A stretch of DNA of 64,000 nt from Bradyrhizobiaceae bacterium (GCA_020853885.1 JADYXZ010000019.1:434001-498000), one strand, 5' to 3'. Positions 52,930 through 61,653 are shown, numbered from the stretch's first letter. Notes: a model not told the origin generated them from the sequence alone. A program made the numbers and translations.

Positions 52930-53925
52930 ATGGTTTCGATCACTGTTCAACCGGGCCTCGTCATCGAGCGGGTGCTTTCGATCGAGATCGTGCGCGTGAC
53001 CGAGCGCGCGGCGGTGTCGGCGGCCCGGCTGCGCGGACGCGGCGACGAGAAGGCCGCCGACCAGGCGGCGGTCGACGCCATGCGCCGCGAGCTGAACAAC
53101 CTGCCGATCGACGGCACGGTCATGATCGGGGAGGGCGAGCGCGACGAGGCGCCGATGCTCTTCATCGGCGAGACCGTGGGCAACAAGACGGGCCCGCAGG
53201 TCGACATCGCCGTCGATCCGCTGGAAGGCACGACGCTCTGCGCCAAGGACATGCCGGGCGCCATCGCCGTCATGGCGATGGCCGAGGGCGGCACGCTCCT
53301 CAATGCGCCCGACGTCTATATGGAGAAGATCGCGATCGGCCCAGGCTATCCGCAGGGCGTCGTCGATCTCGACGCGCCGGCCGACGAGAACGTCCGCTCG
53401 CTCGCGAAAGCCAAGGGCGGCAAGCCGCAGGACATCACCGCGCTCATCCTCGACCGTCCGCGGCACGCCGACATGATCGCCGCCGTGCGCAAGGTCGGCG
53501 CGGCGGTGCGCCTGATCACCGACGGCGACGTGGCGGGCGTCATCCACACCGCCGATCCGAAGAACACCGGCATCGACATCTACATGGGCATCGGCGGCGC
53601 GCCCGAGGGCGTGCTCGCGGCCGCGGCGCTCCGTTGCATCGGCGGCCAGATGCAGGGGCGGCTCGTGCTCGATACCGACGAGAAGCGCGCCCGCGCCGCC
53701 AAGATGGGCGTCAAGGACCCGAAGCAGAAATATTCGATCACTGACATGGTACGCGGCGACTGCATCGTTTCCGCCACCGGTGTGACCGACGGCTCCATGC
53801 TGCGCGGCGTGCGCTTCGAGAACGACCGCATCTACACCCACACGGTGGTCATGCGCTCGATCACCGGCACCGTGCGCTGGATAGAAGCCGAGCACCGGCA
53901 GCTCGAGAAGTTCCACCTCGATTGA
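52930..53925 (+). CDS. glpX: fructose-1,6-bisphosphatase class II
   Basis: 331 residues. Li-sensitive phosphatase of the GlpX family; dephosphorylates fructose-1,6-bisphosphate (gluconeogenesis), sometimes also sedoheptulose bisphosphate. Motifs GEGERDEAPMLFIGE and DPLEGTTLCA (metal binding) are intact, as is IGGAPEGVLAAAALRCIGGQ. ATG 52930 follows AGGGGAAG. The order hom-glpX-recJ is a well-known alphaproteobacterial block. Confidence 0.95.
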   Translation: MVSITVQPGLVIERVLSIEIVRVTERAAVSAARLRGRGDEKAADQAAVDAMRRELNNLPIDGTVMIGEGERDEAPMLFIGETVGNKTGPQVDIAVDPLEGTTLCAKDMPGAIAVMAMAEGGTLLNAPDVYMEKIAIGPGYPQGVVDLDAPADENVRSLAKAKGGKPQDITALILDRPRHADMIAAVRKVGAAVRLITDGDVAGVIHTADPKNTGIDIYMGIGGAPEGVLAAAALRCIGGQMQGRLVLDTDEKRARAAKMGVKDPKQKYSITDMVRGDCIVSATGVTDGSMLRGVRFENDRIYTHTVVMRSITGTVRWIEAEHRQLEKFHLD

Positions 53926-54077
53926 GCGGCAGTGTGGGTCGCCGGAGCAAGACCCCGCGATAAGGTAGATTTCCCCGCTGCCCCCGTTGTTCCCGGCACT
54001 GTTCGCCCCTCGCGGGCCATCCGATTCGCCTAAACTTCCGGGTGATTCGCCGGGATGATCCCCGGACGGGAGAAGCA

Positions 54078-55898
54078 ATGGGAGCCTTGGCCCTCGCCGA
54101 GCCGCGCGCCTTTCTCGGCGTGCAGTCGTCCGCCACCGGCCGCGTCTGGCGCGACCGGCTGGACGCGCGCGGCAATGCGGCCGCACTCGCGATCCGCCAG
54201 CGCCACGGCCTGCCCGAGCTGCTGGCGCGCGTGCTGGCCGGGCGCGGCGTCGGTCTCGACGAGGCGGAAAGTTATCTTGATCCCACCATCAAGCGCCTGA
54301 TGCCGGACCCCGACGCGCTCACCGATATGCCGGCGGCGGCGGCGCGGCTTGCCGACGCGGCGGAGCGCGGCGAGCAGGTGGCGATCATCGGCGACTATGA
54401 CGTGGACGGCGCGACCTCGACCGCGCTGCTGGTCCGCGTGCTGCGTGCAGCGGGGCTCGAACCTTTCTTCCACATTCCCGACCGCCAGTTCGAAGGCTAC
54501 GGCCCGAACGTCGAAGCCGTCCGCACCATCGCAGGCCGCGGCGCGATGCTCCTCGTCACGCTCGATTGCGGCACCACGAGCGGCGAGGCCCTGGCCGAGG
54601 CGACCAAGCTCGGCCTCGATACGATCGTGATCGACCACCACCAGGCGCCGGAGAAGCTCCCGCATGCAACGGCGCTTGTGAACCCCAACCGCGAGGACGA
54701 TCTCTCGCGGCTTGGGCATCTCGCCGCGGTGGGCGTCACGTTCATGCTCGCGGTCGCGCTGGTGCGGGAGTTGCGGAAGCGAAACTTCTGGAACGGCGCG
54801 CGGCCCGAGCCCGACCTCCTGCGGCTCCTCGACCTCGTCGCGCTCGGTACGGTCGCCGATGTGGTGCCGCTCCACGGCCTCAACCGCGCCTTCGTCGGCA
54901 AGGGCCTGCTCGCCATGCGCGCGCGGGAAAATATCGGCCTGCGCGCGCTGATGGATGTCTCGCGGCTGTCCGGCCCGCCGGCGCCGTTTCATCTCGGCTT
55001 CCTGCTCGGCCCGCGCATCAACGCGGGCGGCCGGATCGGCGACGCGACGCTCGGCACGAAGCTTCTCCTTACCGACGACCCCGCAGAAGCAGCGACGATC
55101 GCCGCGAAGCTCGACCGCCTCAATGAGGAACGCCGCGCTATCGAGAAGGCGACGCTGGAACAAGCCGAGGCCGAGGCGCTGGCCTCCCTCGGCCACGACG
55201 AGAAGGGCGCGATCGTGCTGGCGAGCGGCGAAGGCTGGCACCCCGGCGTCGTCGGCCTCGTCGCCGCGCGCCTGAAGGAGCGTTTTGGGCGTCCGGCTTT
55301 CGCGATCGCCTTCCTTGGCCAGACCGGCACCGGCTCCGGCCGCTCCATTCCCGGCGTCGATCTTGGCCGCGCCGTCCGCCACGCGGTCGATGAAGGGCTG
55401 CTCGAAAAGGGCGGCGGGCATCCGATGGCGGCGGGTCTCACCGTCACGCGCGAGAAGCTCGGCGCGCTACGTGCCTACCTCGAAGAACATCTGCGCGAGC
55501 AGGTCGAGGCGGCGCGCGCGCTCGATCACCTCGAAATCGATGGCGCGATCACCGCGGGGGCCGCCACCGGCGAGCTCTGTGCCATGCTCGAACGCGCGGG
55601 TCCGTTCGGCTCCGGCAATCCGGAGCCCGTCTTTGCGCTCGCGGCGCACGCGGTCGCTTATGCCGACCCCGTCGGCTCGGCGCACGTGCGCATGCGGCTG
55701 CGAGCCGGCGACGGCCGGCAGATCGGCGCGGTCGCGTTCCGCGCCCTCGGCCGCCCGCTCGGCGATGCGCTGCTCGCGGCGCGCGGCCAGCCGCTGCACG
55801 TGGCGGGCACGCTCTCGCGCGACAACTGGAACGGGCAGGAGCGCATCGAGCTCCGCGTCATCGACGCCGCCCACGCCGACCCGCTCACGGCGCGCTGA
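54078..55898 (+). CDS. recJ: single-stranded-DNA-specific exonuclease RecJ
   Basis: 606 residues. 5'-3' ssDNA exonuclease in recombination and mismatch repair. DHH-family motifs GDYDVDGATSTALL, LDCGTTSGEAL, DHHQAPEKLPHATALVNPNR, and the DHHA1-domain GRSIPGVDLG and KGGGHPMAAGLT are all present. The ATG at 54078 follows GGGAGAAG. It ends the block after glpX; a 152-base gap suggests its own promoter. Confidence 0.96.
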   Translation: MGALALAEPRAFLGVQSSATGRVWRDRLDARGNAAALAIRQRHGLPELLARVLAGRGVGLDEAESYLDPTIKRLMPDPDALTDMPAAAARLADAAERGEQVAIIGDYDVDGATSTALLVRVLRAAGLEPFFHIPDRQFEGYGPNVEAVRTIAGRGAMLLVTLDCGTTSGEALAEATKLGLDTIVIDHHQAPEKLPHATALVNPNREDDLSRLGHLAAVGVTFMLAVALVRELRKRNFWNGARPEPDLLRLLDLVALGTVADVVPLHGLNRAFVGKGLLAMRARENIGLRALMDVSRLSGPPAPFHLGFLLGPRINAGGRIGDATLGTKLLLTDDPAEAATIAAKLDRLNEERRAIEKATLEQAEAEALASLGHDEKGAIVLASGEGWHPGVVGLVAARLKERFGRPAFAIAFLGQTGTGSGRSIPGVDLGRAVRHAVDEGLLEKGGGHPMAAGLTVTREKLGALRAYLEEHLREQVEAARALDHLEIDGAITAGAATGELCAMLERAGPFGSGNPEPVFALAAHAVAYADPVGSAHVRMRLRAGDGRQIGAVAFRALGRPLGDALLAARGQPLHVAGTLSRDNWNGQERIELRVIDAAHADPLTAR

Positions 55899-56039
55899 CG
55901 AACCCGCTCTCAAGATCTGGAACCCGGAACGTTTCATACGTCCCGACGTTGACGCGCGGGAGCAGCCGTTCTCGCCCGGCTCGCCTGACAATCCATCGCG
56001 CGTGAACCGCTGTCAAAAGACGGAAGGAAGGGAACCGTT

Positions 56040-56357
56040 ATGCTCAAGGCTCTGCTTGCTGCATCTGCAATTACATTCGCGGCCGTCACTTCGGTGTCGG
56101 CCGCATCGCTGGCGTCGCCTGCGGCCGCATCGGCGGTTGTGAACGCCGATCGTGCGCAGTCCACAATCATCGATGCACAGTATCGGCACCGGGATCGTGA
56201 CAGCCGCCGCGTGCATCGGGAGCGGTACTCGCACCGCTATGTGCCGGGTCGGCACTACAGCCGCGCGCCGCGCGGCTGGCACCGTTTTGCCGGGCGTCCG
56301 TCGAACTGGGAGCGCCGTGGCTGTATCGTCGTCGGCGCGGTCTGGTTCTGCCCGTAA
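56040..56357 (+). CDS. secreted small basic protein, hypothetical
   Basis: 105 residues. Signal peptide (MLKALLAASAITFAAVTSVSA) then a strongly basic, tyrosine- and histidine-rich mature part (QYRHRDRDSRRVHRERYSHRY) ending in WERRGCIVVGAVWFCP with two cysteines. Resembles other short Rhizobiales exported proteins with RHYSR-type repeats; the function is unknown. The ribosome binding site GGAAGGGAA is strong. Confidence 0.72.
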   Translation: MLKALLAASAITFAAVTSVSAASLASPAAASAVVNADRAQSTIIDAQYRHRDRDSRRVHRERYSHRYVPGRHYSRAPRGWHRFAGRPSNWERRGCIVVGAVWFCP

Positions 56358-56499
56358 GCGCGCACCACGAAACAACCAAAACAGCGGCGGGCGCCTTCGT
56401 GTCCGCCGCACGCATCTATGTCCGCATCCGGTCTGGCTCGGTTAGAACTGACGGCCGGATTTCCGGGGGGAGCGAGTAGGGACCTCTGCTGCCCACTGA

Positions 56500-56712
56500 C
56501 TACAGGTCGTCAGGTTGCAGGCCCGTATGTTTGGCGATACGCGCAAGCATGCGTGGGCCGATTTCATCGCCGTCATGGAACGCGAATGCGAAATCGGGGA
56601 AGCCCGTTTTCTGCAGGATGCGGTGGGATCCGGTTTGCCGCTTGATTGTCCAGCCGATCCGCAGCAGCGCCGCCAAGACGCGGCTTGCCTTCGCTGCAGG
56701 CCAACGGCTCAC
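56500..56712 (-). CDS. hicA: HicA-type mRNA interferase toxin
   Basis: 70 residues; HicA (YcfA) family, a small double-stranded-RNA-binding-fold RNase that cuts mRNA. The signature GWTIKRQTGSHRIL with the key histidine and the PDFAFAFHDGDEIGPRMLARIAKHTGL tail are visible. The start is GTG at 56712, which overlaps the stop of hicB (GTGA), so translation is coupled and the antitoxin comes first, the reverse of the classical hicA-first order. Confidence 0.85.
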   Translation of the reverse strand: MSRWPAAKASRVLAALLRIGWTIKRQTGSHRILQKTGFPDFAFAFHDGDEIGPRMLARIAKHTGLQPDDL

Positions 56713-56936
56713 GCTGCCTCGAAGACGATAGCAACTTCCCGCGGTAGCGGTTCGCCATTTTCGAAGCGGTCGGCAATCACGCGAAGAGCCAATGCTTTGA
56801 CTTTGTCGCGCGCTTCGGTTTTGGTCGCACCATAAGCGAGCACGCCCGGCAGAGCTGGAACTTCCGCAATCCAGCGGCCGTCCTCTTCCTGCTCTGTTTC
56901 GATCTTCAGCATTCGGCTTGGCCTGAATAGTGTCAT
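56709..56936 (-). CDS. hicB: HicB-type antitoxin
   Basis: 75 residues. HicB fold: IETEQEEDGRWIAEVPALPGVLAYGATKTEARDKV is the conserved partial RNase-H-like domain that binds HicA. The usual C-terminal DNA-binding domain seems short or missing, so autoregulation may depend on another factor. ATG at 56936; ATG at 56912 is also in frame. The pair is divergent from the FAD monooxygenase gene. It is a typical small TA module in core DNA. Confidence 0.84.
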   Translation of the reverse strand: MTLFRPSRMLKIETEQEEDGRWIAEVPALPGVLAYGATKTEARDKVKALALRVIADRFENGEPLPREVAIVFEAA

Positions 56937-57031
56937 TCTCTTTTACACGCCCGCGCCCGGTCTGCCTACCTTCTGAAGCTTGCAGAATTCGCCAATGTAG
57001 GGTGGATTCTGCCCACGGCAGGGAGCGGCAA

Positions 57032-58213
57032 ATGGCGGGCAACGGGCGCAATCAACCCATCCTCATCGCCGGCGGCGGCATCGGCGGCCTGGCCGCCGCA
57101 CACGCGCTGGCGCAGAAGGGATTTCCCGTCCGCCTGTTCGAGCAGTCCGGCGAGTTCCGCGAGGTCGGCGCCGGCATCCAGCTCGGCCCCAACATCTTCC
57201 GCGCGCTGGAGAAGCTCGGCCTGCGCGACGAAGTGCTCGCCGATGCCTGGCAGCCCACCGGCATGGAAATGCGCGACGCGCTCAGCGGCGATCTCGTCCA
57301 CCGCATTCCGCTCGGCGAGGAATTCTTCGCCTATTTCAACGGCCCCTATGCGGTGACGCACCGCCACGACATCCACGCGACGCTCCTCAAGGCTTGCCAG
57401 AACAACAACCTGATCTCGCTCGAGACCCGCCGCCGCGTCGCCGATTATGAGGACGGCGGCGAAGGTGTCACCCTGCGCTTCGAGGACGGCGGCACCGCCG
57501 AGGGCGGGGCGCTGGTCGGCTGCGACGGCATGTGGTCGCGCGTGCGCGAGAAGATCGTCGGCGACGGCAAGCCGCGCGTCTCCGGCCACATCGCCTACCG
57601 CGCGGTGCTCAGGCGCGAAGACGTGCCCACCGATCTCTGGCGGCCCGACGTCGTCTTGTGGGCGGGGCCGCGCACCCATTTCGTGCACTACCCGCTGCGC
57701 CGTGGCGAGCTCTACAATTTGGTCGCGGTCTTCCATTCCGACCGCTACGTGGAAGGCTGGAACGAGGAAGCCGACGCCGAGACCCTGTGGGCGCACTTCA
57801 AGGGCCAGCGGCCCGAAGTCCTGCGCATGCTCGAGCGCATCGAGACCTGGCGCATGTGGGTGCTGTGCGACCGCGAGCCGGTGAAGGAATGGTCGAAGGG
57901 CAGGGTCACGCTGCTCGGCGACGCCGCGCATCCGATGCTGCAATACCTCGCGCAAGGCGCCTGCATGGCGACCGAGGACGCCGTCTGGCTCGCGGAGAAG
58001 GCGGCGGCGGCGCCCGACGATCTGCCCGCCGCGTTCCGCGCCTATCAGGAACAGCGCTACCTGCGCACCGGCCGTGTGCAGATCATGGCGCGCGTCTATG
58101 GCGAGTTCTATCACGCACGCGGCGTCGCCGCGGAATTGCGCAACCAGATGCTCGGTGCGCGCACGCCCAAGGACGCCTATGAGGGCGTTGCCTGGCTCTA
58201 CGGCGGAATGTGA
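57032..58213 (+). CDS. FAD-dependent aromatic hydroxylase (salicylate/3-hydroxybenzoate-type)
   Basis: 393 residues. The FAD-binding motif ILIAGGGIGGLAAAHALAQKG, the DG motif GALVGCDGMWSRVREKI and GRVTLLGDAAHPMLQY (GD motif) mark a flavoprotein monooxygenase. Overall pattern is like 3-hydroxybenzoate 6-hydroxylase and salicylate hydroxylase (NADH-dependent, acting on an aromatic acid), but no ring-cleavage genes are adjacent. The ATG at 57032 follows AGGGAGCGG. Substrate assignment is inference. Confidence 0.82.
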   Translation: MAGNGRNQPILIAGGGIGGLAAAHALAQKGFPVRLFEQSGEFREVGAGIQLGPNIFRALEKLGLRDEVLADAWQPTGMEMRDALSGDLVHRIPLGEEFFAYFNGPYAVTHRHDIHATLLKACQNNNLISLETRRRVADYEDGGEGVTLRFEDGGTAEGGALVGCDGMWSRVREKIVGDGKPRVSGHIAYRAVLRREDVPTDLWRPDVVLWAGPRTHFVHYPLRRGELYNLVAVFHSDRYVEGWNEEADAETLWAHFKGQRPEVLRMLERIETWRMWVLCDREPVKEWSKGRVTLLGDAAHPMLQYLAQGACMATEDAVWLAEKAAAAPDDLPAAFRAYQEQRYLRTGRVQIMARVYGEFYHARGVAAELRNQMLGARTPKDAYEGVAWLYGGM

Positions 58214-58522
58214 TCAGCGTTCCGATGGGGGCGCTGCAATCGGCGTGCAGTTCTTCCGGCCGGCCATCAGGCATTCCTCGAGCAATGCGTTCTTCCGCAT
58301 CGTGTCGAGCAGCCACACGCTGCCGACGACGAAGAGCGTGAGAAAAGCTCCGATGACGATGAGCGTGCGCGTGCTCACCACATAATCGTCGGGATCGTGC
58401 AGCTCGGAATCCGGCAGCCGCGCGGCCCGCCGCGAGCGGCGGCGCGCAATCCAGGGCAGCGGCACGATCTCCGCGCCCTGTCGCTTGTCTCCGCCCGGAC
58501 TGGGCTGGCCGGCGTTCGCCAT
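58214..58522 (-). CDS. small single-pass membrane protein, hypothetical
   Basis: 102 residues. A cytoplasmic head with arginine-rich stretch (WIARRRSRRAARLP), one membrane helix (TLIVIGAFLTLFVVGSVWLLD) and a short tail with two cysteines. No recognised family. It shares the strand with the cytochrome c gene just upstream in the same direction (17 bases between) and may be co-transcribed with it. It abuts the monooxygenase stop. Confidence 0.6.
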   Translation of the reverse strand: MANAGQPSPGGDKRQGAEIVPLPWIARRRSRRAARLPDSELHDPDDYVVSTRTLIVIGAFLTLFVVGSVWLLDTMRKNALLEECLMAGRKNCTPIAAPPSER

Positions 58523-58538
58523 TGCCGCGGTCCTCAAC

Positions 58539-58877
58539 TCATCGCGCCGGGCGCAGCGTACCAAGATAGGCGAGGATCGCTGCGACGTCGTCGGGCTCGA
58601 ACGTGAACTCTGGCATCGCCGGATGTCCGGTCGACAGCCCTTCGGCGAGCGCCTCCTCGAGCTGGTCCGGCTTGTAGCGGCGCATCACCTCCGAGAAGGT
58701 CGGCGCCTCCGCGAGCGGGCTCTTTCCCGTCGCGGCGACCTGGTGGCAGCGGCCGCACTGCTCGGTCAGCAACGATTTGCCGCGGCCGGCGAACTGCCGT
58801 TCGTTCTCCTGCCCGTACGCAGGTACTGCGTGGGCGGCAAGGAGGCAGAGGATGGCGAGGCGGCTTGTTTGGTTCAC
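58539..58877 (-). CDS. c-type cytochrome
   Basis: About 112 residues. Signal peptide (NQTSRLAILCLLAAHAVPAYG) and heme motif CGRCH with an axial methionine probably in HPAMPEF give a periplasmic mono-heme class I cytochrome c. The GTG at 58877 sets the signal peptide neatly; an upstream ATG at 58931 would add 18 residues. The electron-transfer partner is unknown; it is followed on the same strand by a small membrane protein gene. Confidence 0.82.
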   Translation of the reverse strand: MNQTSRLAILCLLAAHAVPAYGQENERQFAGRGKSLLTEQCGRCHQVAATGKSPLAEAPTFSEVMRRYKPDQLEEALAEGLSTGHPAMPEFTFEPDDVAAILAYLGTLRPAR

Positions 58878-59150
58878 GGAGTTTCCGTCGGCGCGGCCTG
58901 AGTCGAACTTTACTTGCTTACCATTGTGCAAGGGAAATCCGGAAGTCCAGAGGAAACGGAGCAGGGGGCAAGAGCTTGAAATCGCGGGCCCGCCTGTCGC
59001 CCCCGTTCCGGGGACGAAGGCGCGGGACGGAGCGGTAATCCGATCTTAACGAAAAGAAAAAATTCCTGAGCGCGGGCCGGCCGTCTAACCCTCGATACAT
59101 GAACTTGTGGTGCAGTGAAGCAGCCCAGACGTGCGATCGGAGAACGGCAG

Positions 59151-59969
59151 ATGACCGGCAACGCCAATCTGGAAACGCAAGGCACAACGAAAAAGGCGCG
59201 GCATGCCATCTCGCGCCTGTTGCTGACGCTATACTACGATCATCGAATCCGAATGGCGTTTCGGGTGTTGGCCACTCTTGCGTGCATCTTTACTCTCCTG
59301 CATGCGATCCATACATCCCCGGATTTCCAGCGGGCCAAGGACGCGAGCCAGGCGCTTTCGGATAGATTCGCCAAGTTGGCCCCCGCCGCTTTTGTCGGCG
59401 CGATCGAGAAGCGGCGCCTCCATTGCGACTATAGCTGGCTGTTCTTCTGCAACGAGCGGCCATCTCCCAACCTGCGCAACTTGAACACCAAGTGCCTTGT
59501 CGATTATCAGCCGATGAGCAACGACTTCCGTTCGACGCTGCACGGAATATGCAGTGGGTTTTTCAGGGTCGTGCAATTTCCGGACGCGGCGATATACGTG
59601 CTGCGGGAAAACTTCGCCAAGGATTTGCTGTCGGGCGTGATGACCGGCTTGTTCGTCATGCTCGTACTTGTTCTGAATTATCCGGTCCTGACGAAAGCTC
59701 CCGTCGCTTTACCGTTCGTATTTCCCATGACGATTGCGCTGGCGTCAGGCCTATATTGGGTTCTTGAGTTTGTCTTCCTGGGTACGGTGTTTGTGGCCTA
59801 TGCGGTTTATGGCCTGCTTCTGTGGATCGCCGCCTGGCCGAAAAGTCTCGTGCGGGCCTGTGAAGGAGTTGCCAAGGCAACGGAGTTGACGCAGCTTCGC
59901 CACGAAGTGCGAGAGCTATGGCAGCAGGCGTATCAGCTCGTGCAGACGGCAACGAAGACGCGCTTCTGA
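59151..59969 (+). CDS. four-helix membrane protein, hypothetical
   Basis: 272 residues: a hydrophobic segment near residues 37-53, a cysteine-bearing periplasmic loop (RRLHCDYSWLFFCNE, TKCLVDY, LHGICSGFF), and three hydrophobic helices near residues 160-235, ending in a cytoplasmic coiled-coil-like tail (LTQLRHEVRELWQQAYQLVQ). I do not recognise the family. ATG 59151 follows GGAGAACGG. It converges on the GGDEF-like gene with 7 bases between. The GC content is a little lower than that of its neighbours. Confidence 0.65.
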   Translation: MTGNANLETQGTTKKARHAISRLLLTLYYDHRIRMAFRVLATLACIFTLLHAIHTSPDFQRAKDASQALSDRFAKLAPAAFVGAIEKRRLHCDYSWLFFCNERPSPNLRNLNTKCLVDYQPMSNDFRSTLHGICSGFFRVVQFPDAAIYVLRENFAKDLLSGVMTGLFVMLVLVLNYPVLTKAPVALPFVFPMTIALASGLYWVLEFVFLGTVFVAYAVYGLLLWIAAWPKSLVRACEGVAKATELTQLRHEVRELWQQAYQLVQTATKTRF

Positions 59970-59976
59970 AGCGTGT

Positions 59977-60657
59977 TCAGACGGCCTCAGGGATAGTTTG
60001 CTCATCGAACTGCGAGATGGAAACTTCGGCGCCGCAATCCTGGCACACGCCATCCCCCGAATAGACCGCTCCGTCGCCATCCGTCCATTCGAATCGCGTG
60101 CCACCGCAAAACGGGCAGGCGGGATCGTGATCGGGATAACGGGATACGCAGCGCCAGGGTTGTCGTGCGAGGCGGGCGACGTCGGGCAAATACAACGGCC
60201 TGCCCACCGGCAGGCCGTAATCGTTGTCGCAGAGAGCAAGGATGGCGGGGCCGAGCGCCTCGGCATTTCTGACGTCGACGTACAAGCAGCGAACCGAGCG
60301 GCTGATTGCCGAGTCGATCTGCGCGCTGGCGGTCTTTCGGACCGCATCCCGCCGGGCGTCGATCCGCCAACCGACGGTGAGCGGCTCGCTCCGGTGATAC
60401 CGCTCGAGCAATGCCTGGACGAGATCGTTCTCGCTGCGCGGACAAAGCATGAGCCACCGCGCGCCATCGATCCGTCCAACAACCGCATCTTTGGGCGAGC
60501 TCGCCCTTAGCGCCGCGTCGAACGCTTTCACGTCTTCGTCGCCGCGAAGATGGCCAAGGTGGCTGTTCCGCCGCTTCAGATCGGCAATGTTGAACGAATA
60601 CAGGACGCCGGGCAGACGCTGCGCCGCCATCGCTTCGAAATGACTGGTCTTGTCCAT
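59977..60657 (-). CDS. degenerate GGDEF-like domain with C-terminal zinc ribbon
   Basis: 226 residues. The first part has GVLYSFNIADLKRRNSHLGHLRGDEDVKAFDAALR and VGRIDGARWLML, which aligns with a GGDEF domain whose signature is lost (RIDGARW in place of RxGGDEF), so no cyclase activity is expected. The C-terminus is a zinc ribbon with CPFCGG and CQDCG. The combination is not one I know by name. It may be a regulatory protein using the ribbon to bind nucleic acid or protein. ATG 60657 is used; GTG 60711 is an alternative start. It is convergent with the membrane protein gene. Confidence 0.65.
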   Translation of the reverse strand: MDKTSHFEAMAAQRLPGVLYSFNIADLKRRNSHLGHLRGDEDVKAFDAALRASSPKDAVVGRIDGARWLMLCPRSENDLVQALLERYHRSEPLTVGWRIDARRDAVRKTASAQIDSAISRSVRCLYVDVRNAEALGPAILALCDNDYGLPVGRPLYLPDVARLARQPWRCVSRYPDHDPACPFCGGTRFEWTDGDGAVYSGDGVCQDCGAEVSISQFDEQTIPEAV

Positions 60658-61232
60658 TCTAACCGCCGCGCTTCTCCGGCTCTCGTCCGACGCCCGTGTC
60701 ACCTTCGCCACGGGGCACTGGCCAGCACACGAATTTTCGCGGGAAATAAGTTTCCGGGCGGTAAATCGCCTTGGCGAGGAGTGGCGAGCGGAATGGCCGG
60801 TGTTGATAACGGGTGGCGCACCCTACGGGACGCTCCCGAATCATCTTTTCCAACTACTTGCGCGGTCAAGCCGCCCTAAAGGGCTGGATTGATCGCAAAA
60901 GCGAATTTGCGCGGCTGTCAAGCGACAAGGCCCCGGATCGTTCCCTGCGATCCGAGGCCGTGTGCGAGCAGCGAAACGGTTTGCCGTTGGAAGGTCTGCT
61001 CGGAGGTTCCCGCTTCTAATAGCACCGGGAAGCCGCTCGCACCAGTCCGCACATCTTGTCGATCTTCAATGTGCGGCCGGCGAGAGAAACGCGCGAAATT
61101 TTCGCCCGATTTTTTTGAGCTTCCCGGCTGAACGATCCTGAGGCCGCCCGCGCCTCTTCAAGCGGGCAATTCCCGGCGGCACTTACGGTCGCACGTTGGC
61201 AGCAACGCGCATAAGCCCGGTTCCGACGCCCC

Positions 61233-61400
61233 GAATGCCCGCAGGCGGGCTGAGGGAAAACGTAGCGCCCAACCCCCTATGCCCGAAAGGGCGGGAGCGC
61301 CTGGTCCAGCGACATCGGACAGCTACGCTATACGGGATGGAAAGCCTGCCCCTCAGACCGTGTCCCCGAAAGCCCACAAGGCGGGAGGGGAGGGTACGGA
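61233..61400 (+). ncRNA. candidate structured RNA, unclassified
   Basis: Several nested stems can be drawn on either strand: GCCCGC/GCGGGC (61237-61250), CGTAGC (61261-61266) with GCTACG (61322-61327) closing a multiloop that holds GCCC-GAAA-GGGC (61281-61292) and GTCC/GGAC (61304-61320), then CCCCTC (61349-61354) with GAGGGG (61385-61390). I cannot match it to RNase P, tmRNA, SRP, 6S or a riboswitch. It may be a relic of a ribozyme or only GC-rich intergenic DNA. Confidence 0.3.
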
Positions 61401-61585
61401 AGAGGAATCATGCCCATTCTCCTTTGGTTGAAAAGACGGCGCGGCTCGCTGCATCTCCAATATTAACGATTGGACGCACTCAACAAAAAAAGCAGTTGGA
61501 CCAAATACTTAACTATTCAAATAAATACGTTTCGATTGAAACCATGCGTTTACCGTATCTATGTCATGCCGGTAAAACGACACGG

Positions 61586-61607
61586 AACGTATTGCAACGT
61601 AGAACGT
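61586..61607. promoter_or_regulatory. three AACGT repeats upstream of TA operon (candidate operator)
   Basis: AACGT occurs at 61586-61590, 61596-61600 and 61603-61607, in an AT-rich segment about 50-70 bases before the antitoxin ATG at 61654. RelB-type antitoxins are ribbon-helix-helix repressors of their own promoter, so these repeats may be the operator. This is inferred. Confidence 0.4.
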
Positions 61608-61653
61608 TTGTGTTACATAGCGCCTACGGGCGATGTGTACAGGGGAGAGCGCG

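Larger units (their letters stand above)
60658..61653. other. 1-kb region without protein genes; possible structured RNA; start of accessory DNA
   Basis: No gene I would support. Short open frames give low-complexity translations. It contains an inverted repeat CCGGGAAGC/GCTTCCCGG (about 61024 and 61120), several GC-rich stem-loops at 61233-61400 including GCCC-GAAA-GGGC, and an AT-rich stretch (about 61450-61620) that leads into the toxin-antitoxin operon. The drop in GC suggests a boundary with acquired DNA. Confidence 0.5.

Noticed and set aside
51619-54186. 855-codon minus-strand open frame across hom, glpX and start of recJ
   Set aside because: It spans three well-supported plus-strand genes; composition is typical of antisense frames in GC-rich DNA.
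61183-61377. 64-codon minus-strand frame in the 61-kb gap
   Set aside because: Runs through the stem-loop-rich segment; composition suggests a non-coding origin.
61233-61400. assignment of the structured segment as RNase P RNA, tmRNA, SRP RNA or group II intron
   Set aside because: None of the consensus blocks that I know for these RNAs is present: no GAGGAAAGTCC-type core, no tag-coding region, no domain V-like hairpin.
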